From Bacillus sp. FSL K6-3431 (lineage in GTDB: Bacteria > Bacillota > Bacilli > Bacillales > Bacillaceae_C), in the NCBI RefSeq assembly GCF_038002605.1, contig NZ_JBBOCT010000001.1, positions 2,666,001 to 2,730,000 of the forward strand: 64,000 nt of DNA, read 5' to 3'. The notes beneath the pieces are model-generated. The model saw nothing but the letters and a program-made list of their open reading frames with translations. It was not told the DNA's origin and ran no database searches. Shown in pieces: positions 18,169 to 27,285 of this stretch. How positions within the stretch are numbered: position 1 is the stretch's first letter; each line of letters opens with the position of its first letter. Both the position numbers and the translations under genes were made by a program.

Positions 18169-18191
18169 TTTTGGTGCCAGGCACCCAAACA
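18169..18191. repeat. GTGCCAGGCAC-type palindromic repeat, copy B
   Basis: GTTTTGGTGCC-A-GGCACCCAAAC has arms complementary at 10 of 11 positions. It shares the core of copies A and C and lies 53 bases upstream of the LacI promoter. Confidence 0.7.
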
Positions 18192-18257
18192 ACTCCGGGC
18201 AAAATCTAAATCTAATCAAGAAAAATTCATGAAAAGATTCCAAAAAACTTACTCAGC

Positions 18258-18308
18258 AAATCAGTTTAACTCCCAAAACCCAAAAGGTTTTGGGAGTTAA
18301 ACTGATTT
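18258..18308 (-). terminator. Perfect 23-bp hairpin, probable terminator of the tasA operon
   Basis: Bases 18258-18280 are perfectly complementary to 18286-18308 with a 5-base loop. On the minus strand it follows the tasA-like stop and is trailed by a run of six T about ten bases after the stem. Its outer edge overlaps repeat copy C by two bases, making one composite palindromic block. Confidence 0.6.
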
Positions 18309-18333
18309 GTTTGGGTGCCAGGCACCCAAACAA
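18307..18333. repeat. GTGCCAGGCAC-type palindromic repeat, copy C
   Basis: TTGTTTGGGTGCC and its perfect reverse complement flank a single A, giving the same 13-1-13 architecture as copy A though the outer arm bases differ. The core is conserved and the arms co-vary, the pattern of a REP-like mobile palindrome. Confidence 0.75.
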
Positions 18334-18345
18334 CTAACAACTAAT

Positions 18346-18933
18346 CTATCTTTGCTTTCCTTCTGTTTGTTGGGCGTTAAATGTCCAGGTAAGATCCATT
18401 GAATCTCCTTGAAATTGATTTTGGTCTTCACCGTTATCGATAAAATTGAATTTTACGACGAGATCGTTCATTTTACCTGTTGGCAAACCTTTTTCATCGA
18501 AGATTGGTTCGAAAACCTTTTCATTTACAACTTCTGGATTCATATCTTTTAGTTTAGCTAAAGTTGTTTTGTAAATGACTTCGTCGAGCTTGTCCATATT
18601 GTAAAGAAATTCTACTTCAATATGCTCACCAAAGTCTTCTGCGTTATCTCCCTTTGCATCTGTCACTGTATAAGCAGTTGTTAATAATACTTTTCCAATA
18701 TCCAATGAACCATTATTCTGAAGTTCAAAATCACGTATAAAGGAGTCACCTGGTTTCATGTTGCTGACATCAATAATCTGAGTAGGGTTCACAGCGAGAT
18801 CCAACGTCCCTGCTGCAAATGTATTATTCGTTTCCGCACTATCACTAAAATACGCGTAGGTTCCGCCCCCAATTAATGTAATGCCGATGACAGCTGATAG
18901 TAATCCCATACTTAATTGCTTTTTGATATTCAT
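18346..18933 (-). CDS. tasA: TasA/camelysin-family matrix protein (195 aa)
   Basis: Secreted fibre-forming protein of the biofilm matrix. The N-terminus MNIKKQLSMGLLSAVIGITL is a SipW-type signal, followed by GGGTYAYFSDSAETNNTFAAGTL, the TasA/CalY signature after cleavage, then PGDSFIRDFELQNNG. It is shorter than B. subtilis TasA (261) and near camelysin in size. It is last in a tapA-sipW-tasA operon with its dedicated peptidase directly upstream, so TasA or CalY are both fair names. Confidence 0.88.
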   Translation of the reverse strand: MNIKKQLSMGLLSAVIGITLIGGGTYAYFSDSAETNNTFAAGTLDLAVNPTQIIDVSNMKPGDSFIRDFELQNNGSLDIGKVLLTTAYTVTDAKGDNAEDFGEHIEVEFLYNMDKLDEVIYKTTLAKLKDMNPEVVNEKVFEPIFDEKGLPTGKMNDLVVKFNFIDNGEDQNQFQGDSMDLTWTFNAQQTEGKQR

Positions 18934-18970
18934 CCGTTTTCTCCCCCATTTTTTATATTGTAAAAATCTA

Positions 18971-19540
18971 TCAATCTATTGTTCCTTTAGGATTGGACCT
19001 TTTAGGTACTTCAATTAGACGCAGCGTACGCCAAATGGTAAATATAGCATGTCCAAGAAACAACAGACCAGGTATGAACAACAACAGGATGGCTCCTTGC
19101 TTCGTATTCGCATAATGGAAGGCATAGCCCAAATACGGGACCGTCCACCCCGAATATTTCCCAACAATATTTTGGGCTAAGACCGGTTCTACATCAGGTC
19201 CATTATTATTATCGCCTTGGGTAATAAAGCGCTGACCATCATTTTCTACCCCGATGATTCGATGTGTGACAAGAATTGCGTCCTTGGTCTGAAATGTAAT
19301 GACATCACCGCTTTTAAACCTATCATTTTCATCTGCTAACTGGACCAAAATAACCGAACCAACTTGCATTTCTGGCTCCATGGAACCAGATAATACTGTT
19401 TTTAATTGGTAACCAAATAGGCTTGCTTCTCCTCCTGCTGCTCGAGATGAAATGACGATAAATACAACACAGACTAACAGGACGATGAACAGGGTTGAGA
19501 TGCAATTGCTAATCCATTTTAGAATGATTTTCCCTTTCAT
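18971..19540 (-). CDS. sipW: SipW-type (ER-type) signal peptidase I (189 aa)
   Basis: Membrane protease that processes TapA and TasA. A hydrophobic anchor (about residues 10-34) is followed by the nucleophile motif SGSMEPEMQVGS and by VTHRIIGV, where the general base is His, not Lys, as in ER-type peptidases. A second hydrophobic segment lies near the C-terminus. ATG 19540 has GGAG upstream (GGAGTGAGGCGAAT); the start lies within a few bases of the tapA-like stop, indicating translational coupling. Confidence 0.92.
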   Translation of the reverse strand: MKGKIILKWISNCISTLFIVLLVCVVFIVISSRAAGGEASLFGYQLKTVLSGSMEPEMQVGSVILVQLADENDRFKSGDVITFQTKDAILVTHRIIGVENDGQRFITQGDNNNGPDVEPVLAQNIVGKYSGWTVPYLGYAFHYANTKQGAILLLFIPGLLFLGHAIFTIWRTLRLIEVPKRSNPKGTID

Positions 19541-19547
19541 ATTCGCC

Positions 19548-20156
19548 TCACTCCGGTGGATCTGATTTTTGTACATCTGATTCTATTATTGCCTTGTCGG
19601 AATCCAGTTTAGCGTCATCTTGTCCTTCGCTTTTCAAAGCTTGTTCGGCTTCTGGTTTGATATCCTTCTTTTCCTGACTACCTGTGATATCAGTAGATAA
19701 ATTAGGCGGCTCCTTTGAGTTAACTTGATCTTGTTCTTTTCCTTCGGGGCTTTCCTCTTCTTCTATTGTACTTTGTTTTTCCTCTTGATGAACTTGCAAA
19801 TCACTCTTAAGATCCTGTTCCCCTTTTTCGGGAACTTCTCCAAAGTTCTTCTCTTCTTGTTCATGGTTTTCATCTTTTACAACCTCGTCATCAACCGCCT
19901 CTGCTGCTTTTAATTGATTTTCACTTTGAAAAGGTAATTCCTTCTCTCCCTGTTGATGTTCAAAATCATCATGTACAGATAGTGTCCCCATAATCGTTGT
20001 AACATCCTGGAAAGAGGCACTAGTTGGTGTTGTTAGCTGCGAGCCGATTAAAAATAACAAGTATAATAGAATTAGCAGCTGCATTGGTTTCATTATTCCA
20101 CCTTTATGGGCACTGCACTGCTTTTTTTTAGTTCTGCGGTATCGCTTCATTTCCAT
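19548..20156 (-). CDS. tapA: TapA (YqxM)-like matrix anchor protein with acidic tail (202 aa)
   Basis: A basic N-terminus, one hydrophobic segment (LLILLYLLFLIGSQL) and TSASFQDV after it match the TapA-type export region that SipW cuts. The rest differs from B. subtilis TapA: residues about 65-202 are almost entirely Glu, Lys, Gln, Asp and Ser, probably disordered, and no Cys-containing folded core is seen. Order and coupling with sipW and tasA support the call; sequence alone would be weak. Confidence 0.7.
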   Translation of the reverse strand: MEMKRYRRTKKKQCSAHKGGIMKPMQLLILLYLLFLIGSQLTTPTSASFQDVTTIMGTLSVHDDFEHQQGEKELPFQSENQLKAAEAVDDEVVKDENHEQEEKNFGEVPEKGEQDLKSDLQVHQEEKQSTIEEEESPEGKEQDQVNSKEPPNLSTDITGSQEKKDIKPEAEQALKSEGQDDAKLDSDKAIIESDVQKSDPPE

Positions 20157-20297
20157 CTCCCTTCCAAGAGGCTTATAATCCGATCATCTACCATTTCAAT
20201 AAAATCTAATTGAATATCTAGCAGATAGTAGGATGAACAGAATAGAATGTGTAAATAAGGAACCTCATTATGCTCATGTAACTGATTCCTATCATTC

Positions 20298-20329
20298 GGA
20301 ATTCCCCATGCTAGCTCATGGGGAATTCC
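20298..20329. terminator. 13-bp perfect hairpin after the rhamnogalacturonan enzyme gene
   Basis: GGAATTCCCCATG (20298-20310) pairs perfectly with 20317-20329 around a 6-base loop, 16 bases past the stop of the 1609-residue gene on the minus strand. There is no U tract, so 3'-end protection is as likely as termination. The remainder of 20157-20344 holds nothing else visible. Confidence 0.45.
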
Positions 20330-20344
20330 CTTTAGATACTCCTA

Positions 20345-23300
20345 TTATTTAGCTTCCCATTTTTGAATAAGCGAATTGGTATCTGTCTTGAGAATTTCGT
20401 ATAGTTCTTGAGAAATCAAATTGTTTTCCAACTGATGATCAAGTAATTTCTTAAAGTTTTCCATATGTTTGATTATTTTCTCAGCCGCTCCCTTTTGCTC
20501 AAATTGGCCCACTGCTGTCAAATGAGTATGGAGAGCACGATAATCTTTTTCAGCTACATCTCCTTGATGCGCTTCAAGGATGGAAAGCATATAAGATGTA
20601 TTGAATGCTTCTAGTGTTACCAGCCCATCCACCGCTGATTGTAAAGCTGCAATCGCAGCGTTCAATTCATCTACCGTTTTCACCTCTCCAAGAGCCTTTT
20701 CTGCTATCAATATCGCATTTTGCAAGGCCGTAAACGTGAATTCCGTATACTTCCCTTCATTCTTAATTGATTTTGCTTCTTCCAATAAGGATTCTAGTTC
20801 TGAAACATCTAGTTCCGGATCTGGATCCTCCTTATCTACTTTTATAACCTCAATATTCGGAATTGAAGGTTCTTCCATTCCCGCTCCAATAAAGAAGCTC
20901 GGATGTGGCGGCTGGTTATAGGCGACATTTTGCCAAGCAATCGCCACACGATATTGTGGATCATGCATTAAGGTGAAAATTTTATGGTCTGTTACATCTG
21001 TTGTTGTAAATACACGAAGTGCACTACTATCCTCTGTTCTCCAGATCACTTCTTCACGCCAATCACCAAATAAATCGGCTTGTAACGCTGGTGTTCCCTT
21101 CGTGTGATTGTTCGATAATGTTCCTTCAGCCGTTAATAAATTGACAAGTTTTTTATTTTCATAATCCCATTTATCAATTTTACCCACTCCTGCACCAAGT
21201 TCCTCATCGAAATCATGATCAAGGAGTTCACGCAACAAGTCACCATCCCACCAAATAGCAAAGTTAGATGTAGGGATATTATCTGATATCTGTTTCCCAT
21301 CTGCTGCATGCAAGCCACCAGCTTGACTATTCCATGCTCCATTAATAGCCCAAGCTTCAGCACCTTCATGAGTAGGATCAATATCAGCAACTAATCCACG
21401 CCCTGTGTCTTGTCCTGTGTGTTCCCCCCATAATACCTTGCCAGTTCCTGCATCTCGCATCACATAGCCATATTCCGCACTTTTATTTTCTTGCACCGAG
21501 TATACTTCCAGTCCTTCGCGGTCCGGGATAAAGTCACCCACATGCAGTGCATCTCCATGTCCTAAACCTGTACTGTATAATCCTGTACCATCATCGTCAA
21601 TCACCATTTGCCCGAAAACAACTTCATCCTTTTGGTCGCCATCCACATCTGCCACACTTAATGAATGGTAGCCTTGTCCAGCATATTGACTATTGCCTTT
21701 ATCGTTGGAATCAAATTTCCACCGCTTTTCCAATTTCCCATCAATAAAATCATAAGCGACTAATACGGAACGAGTATAGTAGCCTCTCGTCATGACAATA
21801 CTTGGTGTTTCCCCATCTAGATATGCTACACCTGCTAAGAAACGGTCTACGCGATTTCCGTAACCATCTCCCCAATCATCGACCTTTCCTCGTGGTGGAT
21901 CATAGTCAACCGTATCGATTGCAGCTCCCGTCTTCCCATCGAAAATCGTTAAATATTCATCTCCTTGGAGAACATAACCACTGCTATTGCGATGATCGGC
22001 GTCTGCTCGTCCAATCACTTTCCCTTGTCCATCCTTTGTGCCATCAGCAGTTTTCATGACAATCTCTGAATGACCATTACCATCAAAATCATATGTCAAA
22101 AATTGAGTATAATGAGCACCGGCACGAATATTCACACCGAGATCAATTCTCCAAAGAAGTGTTCCATCCATTTTATAACCATCTACATAGACATTGCCTG
22201 TATAACCAGATTGTGAATTATCTTTTGCATTAGATGGATCCCACTTGACAACCAAATCATAATTTCCGTCACCGTCTAAATCACCCACACTTACATCATT
22301 CGCACGGTAAGTGTACGGATCACCAAGTGGGGTCACACCATCAGCTGGCTTTTGCAACGGAATGTCGAAAAAGTTATTTTCCATTATCGTTATTTTGTCC
22401 TTTTGTTTTTGCTCTTTTCCATCTATGATCTTTCTAATTTCATAGACGGAATCTTTTTTTCCATCCTTGTCCAAATAATTTGTGCTTGCTGTAATTTCCT
22501 TTTCGGAAATCCTTTTACCATCTCGATAAACATGGAATGCTATATTCTTAGGATCCGTTCCTAGCATTCTCCAACTTAAGTAAACTCCCTCATTTGTTTT
22601 CACCGCTACTGGCGCGCGATCAAGATCTTCCATTTGTTTCTTTAAAATAGTTGGCACAGATGTTTTCAAAGCTTTAGACTGTTTTGATACTCCCCCGGCA
22701 TTCACTGCAGCTACTTTATAATAATAAGGAGTGGTTGTTAAAACAGATGTATCTGTGTATTCTTTCTTATCTGTCTGACCAATTAATTGAAATTCCCCAT
22801 CTGGTTTTGTTGCACGGTATACATTGTAAGAAAGAGCGTCTTCAACAGCATCCCACGATATCGTTACGTCATTTTTATTAATGGAAAGCTCTTTAAGATT
22901 TTGTGGAACATCAGGAATTGCTTGTGATGAATCGACCATTTCTACCTGCAAAGGTAAAGAAGGAACCGTTTCCTTTCCGTTATGCCCCACCATTGTAACG
23001 GTGTATTCATACACATCTCCAACTCCAACCTTTGTATCTGTAAAAGTTGGGTCACTCGTTTCAGCAATTTGTTCCGCTTCATTCGATCCAATTACTTTAC
23101 GATACACACGATAATGCTTAGCATCATCTGCTGCATCCCATGATATTTTTACAGAGGGGGATTGTGGATCAAAGTTTTTCTCGTCCAATTTCAATCCACC
23201 TGGCGCCTGAAAAATAGGTGTAATTTCTAGACCATTTGCGATTCCCGTGGACCCTCCAAAATGAATATTCATTTGTCCATCTGTAATCGAAATGTCTGAA

Positions 23301-25165
23301 ATCACTCGTTCGATTGAGCCATTTTTCGGGGCATTAACTGCTCCATAATCTTGCCCTTCAATCGCTACATTCGTACGTGCACTACCAAGAAAATCTGCAA
23401 CATGAATTTTTGCCGCATAAAGGCCGTTCGGCAAATCAACTTGAAAGTCCCAGCCAATATCAAAATACCCAAGCCAATCACGAAGCAAATCTCCGCCATC
23501 ACCGCGATCACGTGCAATCATTCCCTTATTATCGACAATGCCGTATCCTAATTCCTTTGTATAAAGGGTCGATAAATTTACTTCCTTATATCCTTTCGCA
23601 ACTGGAGATCGACCTCCATTTTGCGTTTGTCCAAAATCAAATTTCCAAACAGCCGTTTTTGTAAAAATTTGTACGGCTTCAGACTGTTCAGACTCGCCTT
23701 TTCCATTCAGTGCAGTAATCACAATATCGTATGTCTTCCCTTCCTCCATACCAGTCAAGCTTAACTGTGGCACTGTCGAGGTATTTACTAACTGATATTC
23801 CTTTTCTTCCGTAAGCTTACGATAAATACGGTAAATATCCGCACCCTCTGAAGGCTCCCATGATAATAATGCGCCTGCATTACTTATATTCGATACAACG
23901 ATATTTTTCGGAGTAGCTGGAACTTCACCTGCTTGTCCACCATCCACAACATAATTCGCCAATGGCGTATTAAGCTTTGCGATGGCTGAAGCGAGAATGC
24001 CAGCGACTTGAATAGCTCCATATTCTTGGAAATGAGTATTATCTTCTACACCATTTGGAAAAGCCTCATAAATTCCTGGGTCAGCATGTAAAAAGACAGA
24101 GCGTGTTCCCTCAGGACCAATTTGGTCAAAATACCCGCGACTTAATGTGTTGAAATCAACTAATAACACATCCAAATCTTCGGCAACCTCTTCCGCTGCT
24201 TGTTTGTATTCTGGAAAACTTACATTGAATTTACCAGTATCTTTATTAAAATCCCTTCGATTTACGGGTGTAATCAAAACTGGTATCGCGCCGCGTTGAC
24301 GTGTCCCATTTACATAGGTTTTTAAATACTCTTTATAATCCTCCACTGGGGTATAACGATCCGGCACACTGACGGTTGCATCGTTATGACCAAATTGAAT
24401 AAGCAAATAATCTTTTGGTTTTATTTCTCGTAATACCGCATCTAAACGTCCTTCATTATAGAAGGTTTTCGTACTTCTACCACCAATGGCATGATTGTTT
24501 ACTTTGACCTTTTCATCGAAAAACTTCGGAAGCATCTGCCCCCACCCTGCTTCTGGCTTCCAATATGGATCGAATGTTTGAGCAGTTGAATCACTGACGA
24601 TGTAAACCGCCGGATCATCTGAGGCAGCTCGTTCAGGCAATGCTTTAATTTCTAAAGCATTGATTTTCGGATGATCGCCAGTCAATTGTATTGCTATTTG
24701 ATCATTAATTACGGCAATGTCAAATTCGCGTTCAACAAATTCTCCCTTTGACACAGACGTATTTTGGATCTTTTGGATGGAATTCGCCTTCACACCAAAC
24801 TCGGTTGTTTCAGCAGAATCCCCGGCAATAACCTTAACCGCATAATCACCATTTGGGAGATCTACTTGAAAAGTAGTTTCCGTAAAAACGATAAAATCCC
24901 CATTTAATTTATCTTGCCCCTCCCGTGCAACTGCTGTTACCTTTGAAGGATCTTCAAATCCATATCCTTGTTTTTCCTTATACTCGGTATTAGGATGTAC
25001 CTGCGTATAATCTTCCTTAACCGGGCTATCCTCTGTCCCAAAGTCAAATCGCCACATTTCAGAAGCGGCCTCTGCTTTCCCCATGAAAGGAAAACTTGAA
25101 ATCATCAATAATAAAACGAGAAAAGATGAAAAATACTTTTTCCCCCATAATTCTCTTTTCGACAT
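20345..25165 (-). CDS. Secreted rhamnogalacturonan acetylesterase-lyase, multidomain (about 1606 aa)
   Basis: A signal peptide (to AEAAS) is followed by a malectin-like carbohydrate-binding domain (about 38-180), then an SGNH/CE12 rhamnogalacturonan acetylesterase (about 185-420: YIVSDSTAQTFD, GGRSTKTF, GHND, DNTHFQEYGA). Next come an FN3 domain, a second malectin-like domain (about 510-655), two FN3 domains and a PL11 rhamnogalacturonan lyase (about 845-1470, starting APVAVKTNEGVYLSWRMLGT, with VGDLDGDGNYDLVVKWDPS). It ends in a FIVAR-like helical module and a tail. It deacetylates and cuts pectin RG-I outside the cell. ATG 25165 has AGGTGGG upstream; a GTG three codons earlier is possible. 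Esterase plus lyase in one chain is unusual. Confidence 0.9.
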   Translation of the reverse strand: MSKRELWGKKYFSSFLVLLLMISSFPFMGKAEAASEMWRFDFGTEDSPVKEDYTQVHPNTEYKEKQGYGFEDPSKVTAVAREGQDKLNGDFIVFTETTFQVDLPNGDYAVKVIAGDSAETTEFGVKANSIQKIQNTSVSKGEFVEREFDIAVINDQIAIQLTGDHPKINALEIKALPERAASDDPAVYIVSDSTAQTFDPYWKPEAGWGQMLPKFFDEKVKVNNHAIGGRSTKTFYNEGRLDAVLREIKPKDYLLIQFGHNDATVSVPDRYTPVEDYKEYLKTYVNGTRQRGAIPVLITPVNRRDFNKDTGKFNVSFPEYKQAAEEVAEDLDVLLVDFNTLSRGYFDQIGPEGTRSVFLHADPGIYEAFPNGVEDNTHFQEYGAIQVAGILASAIAKLNTPLANYVVDGGQAGEVPATPKNIVVSNISNAGALLSWEPSEGADIYRIYRKLTEEKEYQLVNTSTVPQLSLTGMEEGKTYDIVITALNGKGESEQSEAVQIFTKTAVWKFDFGQTQNGGRSPVAKGYKEVNLSTLYTKELGYGIVDNKGMIARDRGDGGDLLRDWLGYFDIGWDFQVDLPNGLYAAKIHVADFLGSARTNVAIEGQDYGAVNAPKNGSIERVISDISITDGQMNIHFGGSTGIANGLEITPIFQAPGGLKLDEKNFDPQSPSVKISWDAADDAKHYRVYRKVIGSNEAEQIAETSDPTFTDTKVGVGDVYEYTVTMVGHNGKETVPSLPLQVEMVDSSQAIPDVPQNLKELSINKNDVTISWDAVEDALSYNVYRATKPDGEFQLIGQTDKKEYTDTSVLTTTPYYYKVAAVNAGGVSKQSKALKTSVPTILKKQMEDLDRAPVAVKTNEGVYLSWRMLGTDPKNIAFHVYRDGKRISEKEITASTNYLDKDGKKDSVYEIRKIIDGKEQKQKDKITIMENNFFDIPLQKPADGVTPLGDPYTYRANDVSVGDLDGDGNYDLVVKWDPSNAKDNSQSGYTGNVYVDGYKMDGTLLWRIDLGVNIRAGAHYTQFLTYDFDGNGHSEIVMKTADGTKDGQGKVIGRADADHRNSSGYVLQGDEYLTIFDGKTGAAIDTVDYDPPRGKVDDWGDGYGNRVDRFLAGVAYLDGETPSIVMTRGYYTRSVLVAYDFIDGKLEKRWKFDSNDKGNSQYAGQGYHSLSVADVDGDQKDEVVFGQMVIDDDGTGLYSTGLGHGDALHVGDFIPDREGLEVYSVQENKSAEYGYVMRDAGTGKVLWGEHTGQDTGRGLVADIDPTHEGAEAWAINGAWNSQAGGLHAADGKQISDNIPTSNFAIWWDGDLLRELLDHDFDEELGAGVGKIDKWDYENKKLVNLLTAEGTLSNNHTKGTPALQADLFGDWREEVIWRTEDSSALRVFTTTDVTDHKIFTLMHDPQYRVAIAWQNVAYNQPPHPSFFIGAGMEEPSIPNIEVIKVDKEDPDPELDVSELESLLEEAKSIKNEGKYTEFTFTALQNAILIAEKALGEVKTVDELNAAIAALQSAVDGLVTLEAFNTSYMLSILEAHQGDVAEKDYRALHTHLTAVGQFEQKGAAEKIIKHMENFKKLLDHQLENNLISQELYEILKTDTNSLIQKWEAK

Positions 25166-25279
25166 CCGACCCACCTGACCTTTCTATTTTTTCTGTGAAA
25201 ATGTAAGAAGACTCATGGTGTTGGTTCATTTTCCGTACAAAATAAAAAACTCTCCCCCTCTTTCTAACATCTCTTTAAT

Positions 25280-25293
25280 AGAAAACGCTTACA
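25280..25293 (-). promoter_or_regulatory. cre site (CcpA) upstream of the rhamnogalacturonan enzyme gene
   Basis: Minus-strand TGTAAGCGTTTTCT matches the cre consensus TGWAANCGNTNWCA at 13 of 14 positions, about 115 bases before the start codon. Catabolite repression is inferred. Confidence 0.65.
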
Positions 25294-25334
25294 TTTATAT
25301 CTTATATAATTATTCACAATAATTTGAATTGAGA

Positions 25335-25374
25335 AAACAGTTAAAAATGTTTAAAAAACAGTTTTTAACTGTTT
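25335..25374. promoter_or_regulatory. AAACAGTT inverted and direct repeats, possible operator
   Basis: AAACAGTTAAAAA (25335-25347) is perfectly mirrored by TTTTTAACTGTTT (25362-25374), and a third AACAGTT lies between the arms. The cluster is about 165 bases upstream of the start codon, beyond the cre site, suiting an activator. Region 25375-25530 adds only an ACCCACCG...CGGTGGGT inverted repeat (25469-25506). Confidence 0.4.
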
Positions 25375-25662
25375 ACAATGTTTATCGCGCTTTATCTGTT
25401 TTAATCATAAGCGAAGTCGTTATCTATTATGTTCTGAATTTGGAAACTGAAATTTGGGAATTAAAATGACCCACCGGGGTAGGGATTATTAAGAGGCGCG
25501 GTGGGTACTGTTAAATTAACGGTATTTCTATGATCAGAATTTGTCAAAATAAACATGTTAAAGTGCATTTTTCGCATAACCAGCTACCAACCCATTATCC
25601 TGTGAAACAAATTATGGAACAAGAAAATTCGAGGAGTAACAGGCACTGTATAGGCATCGAAA

Positions 25663-26685
25663 TTATCTGGATTGCTTCGCCTTTTTGTAGGACTTTTTAT
25701 ACAATTCGCTATAATTTTTAAAAGCTTTAGGGACCCTGCTTGTTGAGAAGAACTTCTTTCCTTTTGCATATCCAGCTTTTCTGACTTCTATAGCTTTTTT
25801 ATTGGATTTAAACCCCTTAATATACCATTCTGTATATTCCTCATTACTTTTATAATTCTTAGGCACTTTAAAACTGTAGTTCGTATTTGCAGATACTTTT
25901 CCTTCTTTCTTAATCGCCTTTTTAAGTCCTGCCTTGTATCCTTCTTCATAAGATGTAACATATTCATTTCTATCCGTATTCCCTGGTTCTTTTGTTTCCT
26001 TTTTAAGCCCATGTTTTTTCCCTAGTTTATTTTGCTCTTTCTTTATTTGTTCCACTCTTTCGGGATGACCAATATTAAATCCTTCTTCAAAATAATGTTT
26101 TCGCTCTTCTGGAATTCCATCCAAATCAATTTCTTCTTGATTTTTCCCCTGGTCGTAACCTTTCTGGTAAAAGTCCCTTTTATTCTGCTCTTCTTTCCAT
26201 GCATTAGCGTAGCCCTTTTTAAACCCACTAGAATATGCATCTGACTTTCCTTCTAAATATTTCCCCGGGTTATTTTCTTCTGTCCCGAAATCTTCCGTTC
26301 CTTTAATAACACCTTCTTGTGAACCTAGTTGCCTTTCTTCTTCAGACTTTTTTAGTCTTTCTTCTTCCTCTTTTTTTAATCGTTCAGCTTCAATTGCTTT
26401 TTGTCGAGCTAGTTCTTTTTGTTTACGCTGTTCTTCTAATTGTTGATTACTTTTTTGTGTAGATTTTACGTGATTCGTATTTTGGCCTCCTGAACTACTT
26501 CCACCTGAACCGCCTCCGTTGTGATAATGGTATTCATCATATTCTAATCCCCATTTTTCACAATTAGTTCTACAGGTATGGCCCCCGTTACTATCGGTTC
26601 TTCCCGGGTGTGCATAAGATAAGCTTGGTATAAGCAAAGTCATTAGTATAACGCTAACCAGTAGTATATAGTCTTTTCTATTCAT
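25663..26685 (-). CDS. YHYH-domain secreted repeat protein (340 aa)
   Basis: The signal peptide is followed by HPGRTDSNGGHTC and WGLEYDEYHYH, the short YHYH domain found in many Gram-positive surface proteins and spaced for metal binding. A Gly/Ser linker and a charged coiled coil (about 85-130) come next, then at least six degenerate repeats of the form aromatic-x-x-G-aromatic-x-x-G (SGFKKGYANA, YQKGYDQGK, FEEGFNIGH, YEEGYKAGL, YIKGFKSNK, VRKAGYAKGK). ATG 26685 is chosen because AGGAG lies just upstream. Monocistronic; function unknown. Confidence 0.75.
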   Translation of the reverse strand: MNRKDYILLVSVILMTLLIPSLSYAHPGRTDSNGGHTCRTNCEKWGLEYDEYHYHNGGGSGGSSSGGQNTNHVKSTQKSNQQLEEQRKQKELARQKAIEAERLKKEEEERLKKSEEERQLGSQEGVIKGTEDFGTEENNPGKYLEGKSDAYSSGFKKGYANAWKEEQNKRDFYQKGYDQGKNQEEIDLDGIPEERKHYFEEGFNIGHPERVEQIKKEQNKLGKKHGLKKETKEPGNTDRNEYVTSYEEGYKAGLKKAIKKEGKVSANTNYSFKVPKNYKSNEEYTEWYIKGFKSNKKAIEVRKAGYAKGKKFFSTSRVPKAFKNYSELYKKSYKKAKQSR

Positions 26686-27020
26686 ATTCCTTCTCCTCTT
26701 TCTAGCCACCGTATTCGACTATTGGGTATATTATCCTATTTTTGAGTGCTATTCCTATATCTTAATATATAGGAGCGAGAAAGACTAGAGTAATAGGGCG
26801 ATTATGGTGTTTTCAATTACTTTGAGGCGTAAAAAAGTATTACGGAATATCAGAGATGTTCATTTGGGAGCTTTTTATCTTAATAGATACTTATCTTCTG
26901 CTTACACTTGCAGACATGCAGCAGCCGCAAATATGCTATAATAACCGGTGTAAATCGTTCTAAAAGATCCTCAAACCTTTCCATGCAAGTCCTAAGCCCC
27001 AATTAATACACACAGCGAAA

Positions 27021-27052
27021 AGCGCCCGGAGCTAATTTTGGCCCCGGGCGCT
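27021..27052. terminator. GC-rich hairpin
   Basis: AGCGCCCGG (27021-27029) pairs with CCGGGCGCT (27044-27052). It lies just past the stop of the LCP-family remnant on the minus strand and was probably its terminator. Region 26710-27020 holds nothing else visible. Confidence 0.45.
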
Positions 27053-27062
27053 CAATTACATG

Positions 27063-27285
27063 CTACGTCAACTGCAAATGTTTCGTTAATCTGGCTCGGA
27101 CTTTCTTCCACTCCTCTTGTGAAACATCGAGATACCAAATACTAGCAATCTCAATTTGCTCAACCTAATGCCGGGCATCATCATAATTCTCCTGTACGTC
27201 TTTCGTCTCATCAAAGGTTAGGTTCGTTTCGACATTATTGCTTAATACTTTAAGAACATCATCATATTTTCATAGGCTGAGCTGA
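27063..27285 (-). pseudogene. LytR-CpsA-Psr (LCP) family C-terminal remnant
   Basis: Minus-strand translation gives VLSNNVETNLTFDETKDVQ, ENYDDARH, a stop, then VEQIEIASIWYLDVSQEEW and RLTKHLQLT before the final stop. This matches the C-terminal end of LCP wall-teichoic ligases, which end with a V-S-D-E-E-R type motif. The upstream catalytic domain is missing and one internal stop is present. Confidence 0.5.

Noticed and set aside
18169..18333. CRISPR-like array from repeated GTGCCAGGCAC cores
   Set aside because: Only two adjacent copies, palindromic, variable arms and no regular spacers.
25584..25769. Short open frame overlapping the end of the YHYH gene
   Set aside because: It is a shadow of the real frame on the same strand.
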